From Syncephalastrum monosporum B8922 (Eukaryota > Mucoromycota > Mucoromycetes > Mucorales > Syncephalastraceae): a DNA stretch of 64,000 nt. The notes under the pieces are model-generated. The model worked only from the letters and a program-made list of their open reading frames with translations. It had not been told where the DNA came from and made no database searches. The position numbers and the translations under genes are program-made. Below are positions 1 to 8,636 of the stretch, in pieces (the stretch's first letter is position 1; each line of letters starts with the position of its first letter). Where the stretch lies: the NCBI GenBank assembly GCA_000697355.1, contig JNEN01000818.1, positions 1 through 64,000 on the forward strand. The letters are read 5' to 3'.

Positions 1-43
1 CATCCCCCCCCCCGGGGGGGGGAAAAAAAAAAAAAAAAAAAAA
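1..43. repeat. Homopolymer block C/G/A at the window start
   Basis: A run of about ten C is followed directly by about nine G and then by about twenty A, leading into a purine-rich AG stretch. This is a simple-sequence block in the presumed 5' flank of the receptor gene. It could be a real promoter-proximal homopolymer or an assembly end effect. Confidence 0.8.
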
Positions 44-288
44 GAGAAGAGAAGAGAAGAGCAGCAAAAGAGAAGAAAAAAAAAGGTTTGATGCGCTCCT
101 TATTGGCGCGGGCAAATTTTAGAGCACCTCTTTAGCAAGATTAGGCGCAATCCTTTCTCTTCTTCTCGTTTTCCTCTTTCCGTTTGTTTGACCCTACCGA
201 ACAGTTGCCTGTGCGCGCCCAGCAACCGACCTCATTCCTTTTCCATCGATACTCACCCCAACAACGCTCCTTACCACGAAACGTTTCG

Positions 289-2517
289 ATGACGACTTTT
301 TCGCAACGTCTCGGGCATCTTTTGATGTTGGCCCTTCTGGGCATGCTTGCTCGCGCGCAAAGCAGTACGTTTTACCTAAGGCTACAATCTTTAAGATATT
401 GATTGTTTCATTTTAACCTTGGCAGTTGCTACGAATTGCACATCCTACACGGGTCAAATTTGCTCGGTAAGCGGGAAATGGCGCAATGTAATAAATTGAA
501 GAAAGGCCCCACGAACGCAGAATATACATCTATAGAACTACATCAGCTACGACGTGTATGCGCCTGAACCGATTGCTATGGTCGAACAACAACTGACGAG
601 TTTGGTCCAACTAAACGCAACGCTTGGTGAGATCGTCCCCTCGTGCGTCGATACCTACTTTCGTTATGCTTGCTCCTCATTCTATCCCAAGTGCGGTTCG
701 GTCACGGCACAACGTAAGTTTAAAGTTTCTCGTACTATATTCTTGCGAGGCCTTCTTTTCCCCTCGGTCGTCTCATTCATGTTTCCCTTTCTTCAGAACA
801 AGAAATATGGATGGGCTGCGAAAGCACCTGCGAGGATGTCAACAAGACATGTGGCGTCATCTTTGGCTTGACTGATCAGACCTCGCTTATCCCGGACTGC
901 ACTGCCAAGTCACCCATCACCCAACAACCCTTGCAACCCGCAGATAGCTGCAACTATATTAATCCTAAAGGTAACCATAGTGCTGCTGGAGATCATAATG
1001 AAATGGATGGAGGAAAATGAAATGAAAAAATAGAAAATAGAAAATTTTACTAACCTGCCCTACCCCATCAGTGACCAACTCTTCGGGCATCAACCTTGCC
1101 GCTGTCCCGGCCGGTTTCGTCCTGTCCGAATGCCCTGCACCTTTCATCAAGGACCCCAAGGCTAAGAATGGCACTACCGACACGGAAAACGCGCAATCTT
1201 GCCGTTTTGGCTGCTGCATGCCCTGTCCCGTGCAGGATTTGGTACGACACACGCTAATATAACACAATACTGTAGTTTATGCGCTAGCACCTGTGCTCAC
1301 TAGGGTTCTCTTTTGTATAGTTCTTTTACAAGGATTGGACCAAGCATGGCTTCATGGCCACCAACGCCGTTCGGTTCGTTTCCGCCATTGTCTCCTTCTT
1401 CATCCTATTGAGTTACTTGGTGCTGCCTGACAAGCGACGGTAAGAAGACGAACATGATTATGTGCACATCCACTGACGCGAGTTGATAGACACCCGTCGC
1501 TGCTGATCCTGAACTTTGCCCTGGCCACTTTTCTGTTCAGCATGGTTGTCTTTTTCTCCATTGGAGAAACCAAGCGCTTGCAGTGCGCCGACGATATCAA
1601 TCAGAGCGACCAGGACAACAACAAGCTATGCGCAGCCCAGGGCGCCATTCTCATCTTCTCGTCGCTCGCAACCGTGCTGTGGTGTGCGGCCGTCATTGTC
1701 AACTTGCACGTCCACACGGTGTGGAACTCCAATTTCTTCACCAACAAGTACATCTTCCTCTATCTCTTTTGCTGGGGCATTCCCGCCGCCTTTATGGCTG
1801 TTGCGCTCGGTCTGCACGCCGTCAAGTTTGAGTTTGCCAACCTCTGTCTGATCTCAGTCGAGTACATTTTTGACCTGTTCTTCTATCCCATGGCTGCCAT
1901 TATCTGCCCGAGTTTCCTCGTCCACATTTGTACTTTCTTCTACATCGCCAAGGTATGTATTATAAAAGATAAAGAAGGCAGGCAATGAAAAAGAGACACT
2001 CATGATCTATATCCATTTTTAGGTCGCTATGCATGAGAGCCTTCAGTCGGAAATGTCACAATCCCTTTCGGCCGGATCCGACCAGCGCAATCAAGCTGCG
2101 GCGGCGCGCAAACACAAACATGTTGTCTCCGCTGTCAAGATTCAGTGGCGCGCGGCGCTATTGGCCGTCATTGCTATCATCACCGTGTTGTTTTACTGGA
2201 TCTTCTACTTTACCCAGATGGGACGTCTGACGGGACTTGCGACCGACGACAACACCATTCTGAGCTGGCTCGAATGTATGCTGGAGAACAATGGCGACCA
2301 GAACCAATGCGTGGATATCGTCAGCCCGCATCTGCCGCCTTTTGGACTCATGATCACGGCCGAGGCCCTGGTCAGCTTGATTGGTATCTGGGTCTTCCTG
2401 ATCTTTGGCAAGCGGTCGCTCTGGCGCGAGTGGAACGACCTTATATACGATATTCGTGTAAGCCTGGGAGCGCGTGGTCGCCGAGAAAAGAATGGCGAAC
2501 AGTTTTTCCAGTTGTAA
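289..2517 (+). CDS. Frizzled/Smoothened-like seven-transmembrane receptor
   Basis: Eight exons (289-364, 426-466, 536-713, 797-970, 1072-1241, 1321-1439, 1490-1952, 2023-2517) join in frame to 571 residues. The ATG at 289 is chosen because it opens a hydrophobic signal peptide ending in ARAQS. Residues 30-150 hold exactly ten cysteines (30, 38, 76, 85, 92, 106, 110, 117, 133, 150), spaced like the Frizzled cysteine-rich domain, followed by a second Cys-rich linker (SCRFGCCMPC). Seven hydrophobic segments follow, including FFILLSYLVLP, FALATFLFSMVVFF, LYLFCWGIPAAFMAV, LLAVIAIITVLFYWIFYF and a last one ending GIWVFLIFGKRSLWREW. The metazoan KTxxxW Dishevelled-binding motif is not intact after TM7. 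Frizzled-like receptors have been reported in fungi and Dictyostelium, but their ligands are unknown. It acts at the plasma membrane by inference. The family call is strong, the function open. Confidence 0.88.
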
Positions 2518-3118
2518 ACCTGCCTTTTCTCCTTTTCTCAAATTCTACCTGACGTATATTATTTTTTTTAACCCACCTTTTCCCCACCCTTTTTTTTTAC
2601 ACTCTTTACATATTACACCACATCTTATTATTTTTATACTCCATTTCTTTACCTCGACGGTTTTTCACCCATTGCATATCTATCCTTCTCGCATACGCAT
2701 TACAATTTTTTAATGATCCAAAAAAATGAAATTGTATCTACCCTGCTAAAGCACCTGTGCAATCATCTGTTCATGGCTTTTTCTCTTTGTTCTCAAACAC
2801 TGAATGTAGTAAGTAGTCGGCGAAAAACCTGAATGCTACCTTGCACGGCTACTTTGAGCACCGATGCCACTTGTAGATTCGAGAAGCCAACATACTACAA
2901 TGGAAGGAGGGGCAACATTTGAGAATAGAGCAGAAGGAACTTACCAGTTTGAAAAGCCATGAAGCGATGATACTGTGCTGAAATGCACAGGTGCTTTGCA
3001 ACCAAAAAAGGGAACCACAAAAGAGAGTAGATGTGGACATCTTTTTTTATTGAGTGGCATGCAAAGATTCATCACCATGAGAGGTAAAGAGACGAGAGTG
3101 TGGAGAGCAATGAGGCAT
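2518..3118. other. Intergenic, receptor 3' flank to RPS9 3' flank
   Basis: About 600 bases between two convergent genes, T-rich just after the receptor stop as expected for 3' UTRs. No further gene is seen. Confidence 0.6.
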
Positions 3119-3749
3119 TTACTCCTCATCCTCCTCATCACCCGCACCACCCTCAGCGGCGCGCGCACGCTTTCTCTTGACACGACCGGCACGACCACCG
3201 CCATAGGGCGAGGTCAGAGCAAAGTCGATGTGCTTCTGCGACTCCTGTAGGAAGAGTAAGTGACCAAGACAACGATAAAATAGGTTGATTTTAACATACC
3301 AGACGGACAACGAAGGAGGGGATGTTGACGATCTGCTTGCCGACACGGATGTGACGCTGGCGGATGAGGACACGAGCGTGGTGGATGGACTTGGCAAGAC
3401 CGAGCTTGAAGACCTGGGTCTGGAGACGACGCTCCAAGAAGTCCTCGATCTTGAGACCCAGGACGTAATCGAGCTTCATGTGGTTCTCGTCGAGGACACC
3501 GATGCGGACGAGACGGCGGATCAGGGCGTTACCCTCGAACAGACGCTTGGGGTCCTTCTCGTCGAGGGTGAGCAGCTCACGAGCAGCACGACGGATCTTG
3601 GAGAGGGTGAGACCGACGCGCCAGACCTCCTTCTTGTTCTTGAGACCGTACTCGCCAATCAGCTTGAGCTCCTGGTCGAGACGAGCCGACTCGTAGGGGC
3701 GCTTGGGGACCTTGTAGGTCTTGGAGTAGTTACGGGGGGCGCCAGCCAT
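3119..3749 (-). CDS. RPS9: 40S ribosomal protein S9 (uS4)
   Basis: Two exons, 3300-3749 and 3119-3244, separated by a 55-base intron with GTATGT donor, give 191 residues, the usual size for eukaryotic uS4. It begins [20 protein letters not shown], and the S4 RNA-binding domain ([14 protein letters not shown]...[13 protein letters not shown]) occupies roughly residues 105-165. The tail is basic then acidic ([19 protein letters not shown], then EEDEE), as in other fungi. The protein binds 18S rRNA in the small subunit body and takes part in decoding accuracy. It is divergently transcribed from RPL21, with about 300 bases between the two start codons, so the two ribosomal protein genes may share a promoter. 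Confidence 0.97.
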
Positions 3750-4050
3750 CGTGAGATGAGGAAAAGAGAAAGAAAAAAGGTAAAATAGGGCGCGCCCTTC
3801 ATTTTTAGTCCTTGCAAATTTTTTCGGCGGCTTAGCTTCCTATAAAATTTTGCGGTGCGAAAAAAATCAAAAGACGTGTGCGTCCCGCCAGACACAAGCC
3901 TCTCTCTCTTTCCCTGTTTCCTTAGACAGATTTCACCAGGTAAGCAGTGGAGCAGTTGCAGAAGACAGCGCCTCGCACCCTGTCTACCACTGCCCAGCTC
4001 GCAGCACGGCTCGAGAAAACAGATGCTCATCACGATGGTACTTGTTTAGG
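3750..4050. promoter_or_regulatory. Shared divergent promoter region of RPS9 and RPL21
   Basis: The interval between the two ribosomal protein start codons holds a TATAAAATTTT element at 3841-3851 on the plus strand, pyrimidine-rich tracts (3900-3931) typical of ribosomal protein 5' ends, and a likely RPL21 5' UTR intron. That both genes are driven from here follows from their head-to-head order. The exact transcription starts are not visible. Confidence 0.6.
3940..4049 (+). other. Probable 5' UTR intron of RPL21
   Basis: A CAG|GTAAGC donor at 3940 and a TTGTTTAG acceptor at 4049 frame a 110-base intron ending one base before the RPL21 ATG. Removing it would delete the upstream ATGs at 4023 and 4035 from the leader, which supports the call. 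Confidence 0.55.
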
Positions 4051-4632
4051 ATGCCGCACTCTTTCGGTCGTAAGTGTCTTTTACTGATTCAGCAGAGACG
4101 ATTATCACGGGAGACAATAGCCAAGGAAGACTAAGATGTTTAATGCAACGCCATGTAAATGATAATAGTTCGTGCTCGTACTCGCCACATGTTCTCGCGC
4201 AAGTTCCGCGAGCATGGCCCCACCCATCTGTCGACCTACCTGACCACCTACAAGGTCGGTGACATTGTCGACATCAAGGCCAACGCCTCGATCCAGGATG
4301 GTATGCCCCACAAGTTCTACCACGGCCGCACCGGTGTCGTCTACAACGTCACCAAGTCTGCCGTCGGTGTCCTCATCAACAAGCGTGTTGGCAACCGCTA
4401 CATCGAGAAGCGCGTCAACGTCCGCATCGAGCACGTCAAGCACTCCAAGTGCCGTCAGGAGTTCTTGGACCGTGTCAAGATCAACGCCGAGAAGAAGAAG
4501 CAGGCCAAGGCCTCGGGCGAGAAGGTCAACCTGAAGCGTATCCCTGTCCAGCCCCGTGAGGCTCGTTTCGTCTCCACCGAGAACAACGTTCCCCAGACCA
4601 TCCAGCCCATCCCCTACGAGACTCTCTTGTAA
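4051..4632 (+). CDS. RPL21: 60S ribosomal protein L21 (eL21)
   Basis: A 19-base first exon (4051-4069, MPHSFG plus one base) is spliced across a 99-base intron to 4169-4632, giving 160 residues, the standard eL21 length. The second exon reads [16 protein letters not shown], then [20 protein letters not shown], then [16 protein letters not shown], the SH3-like fold of the eL21 family. Reading the second exon alone would give a false N-terminus (MIIVRARTR). The short first exon restores the conserved [MG]xxSxGxRARTR start. It is a structural protein of the large subunit near the 5S rRNA. It is divergent from RPS9 and convergent with Tsr3. Confidence 0.95.
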
Positions 4633-4887
4633 AATCTTTTTTCTTTGAAGCAATGTGTTGCATCGAAAATAAATTTGGATGCCTTCGTTCTCGCTTGTGA
4701 AATCTCTCTATCCATCGAATTCTCACTTCCATGTATGCGTTCCTGCTTTGCTTGTGCGTGCAGTGCACGGCGATCTCTGTGGATATATATCAAGGTTGCT
4801 ATGCAACAGAATTTAGAGTTAGGCTTTTTATATTCATGTGGGTATGGGGCTTTCTTTTATTATTGTTCTTAGTATATACAGGTCTTA

Positions 4888-5709
4888 TCATATGCGTGTA
4901 TTGCCTAACCGTCGCTGGAGATCCTCGTCCACCGACTGTTCGTCGTCTGAATCCTCTTCCTCTCCAGAACTCTCTTCTTCAGAAGTGTCCTCCTCCTCAT
5001 CGTCTTCTGGGTAAAGCGGGTCATGGTTTGTGTTTCGCATCAACAGCAGGTCGTCGTCGTCCTCCTCCTCCGAATCGCTGTTGGCGGGGAGGATCTGGTC
5101 CTGGCGTTGCTCCCGCTGTCGACGGTCCTCTTGCTCGAGCTCGGCAAGATACTCGTTCTGGACCTTGACTATGTCAGCCGAGTCGGTGCACTTGCTGTAA
5201 CGCTCAAAGAGGTGCCCGTTGACCTTGGCGAAGGCGTGGCCCCACTTGAATTTGGCCATCAGCGCCTCACCATGCTCGGGGAACCCGGTGATATAGAAGA
5301 TGGCGGCCAGCGCCTCGGCACAGTTGAGCTTCCATGGCTTGCCATAATTGACCGGGTTGGTGGCGACCAGGTAAGGCAAGAGACGGTCGGTCGGGCCCTT
5401 GATCTTGTTGAATGGCACTTCATCCACCCGCGCCCAGGAACAATCGACGACGGCAGCACCGTACATTTCAACAAGACGCCGGTCCGCAGGCGACACCGCT
5501 TTCTGGCCTACCGGGCTGGCGACAATGCCACGGAAGCGCTGATTCAGCTTGAGGGTTTTGAGCATGTGGTTCCGGGCCAGCTTCACTCCCGAGCACCGTT
5601 TCGGATCGCAGTGCTTGAAATCCCACATGGCAACCGGCATCGGAATAGACGACTGGATCGTCGTGTCCTCCGGCTCTTCTCGAGAATAGGCTGTCCGCGA
5701 TCGTCCCAT
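4888..5709 (-). CDS. TSR3: 18S rRNA aminocarboxypropyltransferase Tsr3
   Basis: A single exon encodes 273 residues from the ATG at 5709 (MGRSRTAYSREE). Upstream in-frame codons lack conservation, so the longer ORF start is rejected. The core shows AMWDFKHCDPKRCSGVKLAR, then RGIVASPVGQKAVSPADRR, then VVDCSWARVDEVPFNKIKG, RLLPYLVATNPVNYGKPW and LNCAEALAAIFYITGF. These are hallmark Tsr3 blocks, a SPOUT-like SAM-dependent enzyme that adds the acp group to a hypermodified pseudouridine of 18S rRNA at a late cytoplasmic step of 40S maturation. The last 80 residues are strongly acidic (runs of E, D and S), a common low-complexity tail in fungal Tsr3. It is convergent with RPL21. Confidence 0.94.
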   Translation of the reverse strand: MGRSRTAYSREEPEDTTIQSSIPMPVAMWDFKHCDPKRCSGVKLARNHMLKTLKLNQRFRGIVASPVGQKAVSPADRRLVEMYGAAVVDCSWARVDEVPFNKIKGPTDRLLPYLVATNPVNYGKPWKLNCAEALAAIFYITGFPEHGEALMAKFKWGHAFAKVNGHLFERYSKCTDSADIVKVQNEYLAELEQEDRRQREQRQDQILPANSDSEEEDDDDLLLMRNTNHDPLYPEDDEEEDTSEEESSGEEEDSDDEQSVDEDLQRRLGNTRI

Positions 5710-8636
5710 GCTGTTGATATGCTTACTGTTGCTGTGGAAAGAAATACTGGAAGCCAAAATCAGCCACACGAAATCTGCATTATCAGTTTGCCCATTTCGA
5801 AATACGTCATTTTGGGTCCTGCCTTCCATCGATATGTGAAGCCTGTCAGCATCATACGCTATACAATACACGTCTTCATCTTTATACGCTCCTCAGCTAT
5901 GTCAACTGTACGAATATAGCTTTGAAAGTGGCCCCAGCCAGCTGTCTAAAGGCTGACACATGCTACTTTTACTTTGGCTTGGATCGAATGGATCAAGCGT
6001 AGCGCTGTGTCTTTCCTCTTTACTCGTCGCTTGCCGGGGCCGAAGCTGCTTCCTTGGCCGTCATTGATGCGCATGGGTGAAAGAGGGGGGAATGAGACAA
6101 CTTGACTACTTTTTTGTTCTGAGCAGGGCATACGCCATAAGGAGAACGTGATGAGTCTTAGTGATATTCCTTGATAAAAGAAGGAATATTTCTTGCGGAA
6201 CGTGGCTACATATCTTTTTTTTCCAAATAGTGCAGATAGATCCCTGGTGCAGACCCATAGTCAACGTCAACGCATATCACTTGATATCCGTGTGATTTGC
6301 ATCCCGAGAGATGTAAACGTGGCTTTCCCCATGAAGCAAGTTAACTCAGGCAATCTTTGTTATATATGCCAGAGGGCCCGTTGCTATGGTTTTCCAAACG
6401 ATTCTTGACGGATTACATACAGTTGGTCACCTATTTGCTGGCTTGTTTCATGTAAAGCTGTTGTGAAAGATGCGGCCATCTAGTCTTCACCGAAATTCGT
6501 ACCGGCGACAGATGTTAGTTTTGCACTGAAGTAAGTTCAAAGAATGGGCTTTAGCCGGTACACTTGATATGCTTTACATATGTAAAGGTATTTAGATGGG
6601 TGGAAAAGAGGTCCAACGAAATGTGTAAAGTAACAAAGTGCTCTCTCTCTCTCTCTTGTGTTTCTATGTGTGCGTATATATGCATATGTGTGTAAGACAA
6701 CAGTAGAGAGGTCAATGTGTGACATTATAAGACAAAAATCAAAGCATATGAGGGCCTGCGGTTCGGGTTGTCGAGCGAAAAAAGCAAAGTTTGAAATGGA
6801 ACAACTTCAGAGTGCTGTACTGACTATCTTGGTGGATTATTTCTGTCGAGTAATTATTAGTTCTCCTTTTATCACTTGGACTTCTAGAGACTATTCCAAC
6901 TGTTTTGCTCGCTATCCCAAGTGCCCCTTTCTAAGCTTGTACAGTGTCTTCGATTTGTAGTTGACGAAATTTCTCCAGAAGGATTATCAACAGCTACCAC
7001 AGCATTCCATAACTAAATACATTATGAACTGACTAGCCTGGCAGCGAAGGGAAGGTGGGCAAAATTAAACAATAAACCCAAAGTGGACCCGATTGGACAA
7101 ATCTATACTTGCTCCTTTCGCAACAGTCTGATATGTTCGTTGTGCTCTACGGTGCGTGTGATGGGTGGTAGAATGAGATACTAGGTTTTACCTTTTTTTT
7201 TCTCGTTTGTTGATTGTAACTCACGTAATACATTATTGGCCGTGTTGGCGCAATGGTAGCCAGCAAGTTTCCGTCATGAGCGCCTCATCATGCTTGGATA
7301 CATACTACTCTATGTCCTGAAACATCTGTGGCAATTAGTTTTTATTATCAGATCTGCAATGCGAGCACTGACTTCCAACTAGCCACGTCAAACCCGCTGG
7401 AACCGCTTTGGCTGCAACTCAAGTCTCTGCTACAGTAACCGCCAAAAATCCGAGACTTCTTTCTAGGAGGATGGCGACTCCAATGGGGAAGCGACGCCAA
7501 CCAGAGACGTTGGACAGAAACTACCAATCTATCTGATGAATTGGCCAAACCTCACCTCATATATTTCGGTGCTCCTCGTAAGCTCGACAGAATCTTCAAT
7601 CCAATGCTTTTTATACCTGTTAGTTTCTTAGGTCGACCCATTGCTCTTGTTCCTACGATGACCCCTTGCTTTCTAGGGACCTATCTCAAAAATAGAAGGC
7701 TATCTGACAAAAAGGTTGGTGGAGCCAGCAACTCTGATCCCGGGGATGGTGATGGGAAAGAAACAGAGACCTTGTCTTCGACACATCGGTGCTTTAGGGC
7801 GTCTTTGAAATGTAGGCGTAAAATGGCACGAGAGAAAGCGGTCCACTGGCGGCGAGCCCTGATTTGCGTTTTCATGCAAACCGATCCAAATGACTGCGAG
7901 ACCCCCATTTGCCTCTTACCATTGCTGCTTTTGGAAATTCCGCCATTTTAGCCTAAATTGGACAAGGTAGAGGAGAAAAAGAGTAAGAACTGCTAATTGC
8001 GTTCTCGCCAGCAAAACCATTTGTCTGCTGACAAAATACCTAAATCGACTGCTTTGCTGGGCTCGTCGTAGGATATGTGTGATGTCATTTTTTTTTTTTT
8101 TATTTGTGGGCGGTGACACAAATGATATGCTCCTTGTGGTCCTCTTGCGCTCAAATTCGAGCAGATGCGCGCTGTTGAAGGACAAGGCACACACACATCG
8201 GTTATCTTTTGCAGTTAGGCGTGCTTCCCTTTGGATCATGTATCGGTGGTGCGCGCATGGAAGACATGTGCAGTCTTGTTTAAGAAGAATTTCCTGTCCA
8301 AGATGACCCTGACAAGGAATCGATAGGCAGCATCTTTAGGTTGAAGGGTAAGAAAAGCAACCCCTTCCCAATTTGCATCAGTGACCTCCGCAGCCGTGCT
8401 CGCTTGGGTTCACCGCTGCACAAGGCGATGGCGTCAAGTGTGAATAATCTATCAGACAAGTGGGAGTCACGCATTGTATGCGTACAGCTGCAGTGAAGGA
8501 CCGCCCGTCATGAACGTGGAAGTTCCAGTATATTTTCAGATTGATTTGTGTAACATGTGAGTGCGACCCCAGGGCACACTTCCAATCTTTTTCTTTTTTA
8601 TTTTATCTCCACACTTTTTCGTACTCTACTCGCGGC
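5710..8636. other. Gene-poor intergenic region
   Basis: About 2.9 kb with only short, biased ORFs that resemble no family I know and lack consistent splice structure. It holds a short (CT)n tract near 6641-6655 and a tRNA-like 5' half near 7239. The last few hundred bases, with pyrimidine tracts at 8585-8630, are probably the promoter and leader of the SH3-RA gene. Confidence 0.55.
7239..7262 (+). other. tRNA-like 5' half (A-box-like sequence)
   Basis: GCCGTGTTGGCGCAATGGTAGC-like sequence resembles the acceptor, D-arm and A-box of a fungal elongator tRNA-Met. No anticodon stem, T-arm GGTTCGA or matching acceptor strand follows within the next 150 bases. It is therefore at best a truncated tRNA relic or a tRNA-derived element end, not a functional tRNA. 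Confidence 0.3.

Noticed and set aside
5023..5919. 298-codon plus-strand ORF
   Set aside because: Antisense shadow of TSR3; the minus-strand product has conserved catalytic blocks.
7541..7951. 136-codon plus-strand ORF in the 5.7-8.6 kb gap
   Set aside because: Begins with a non-ATG codon, low-complexity composition, no recognisable motif.
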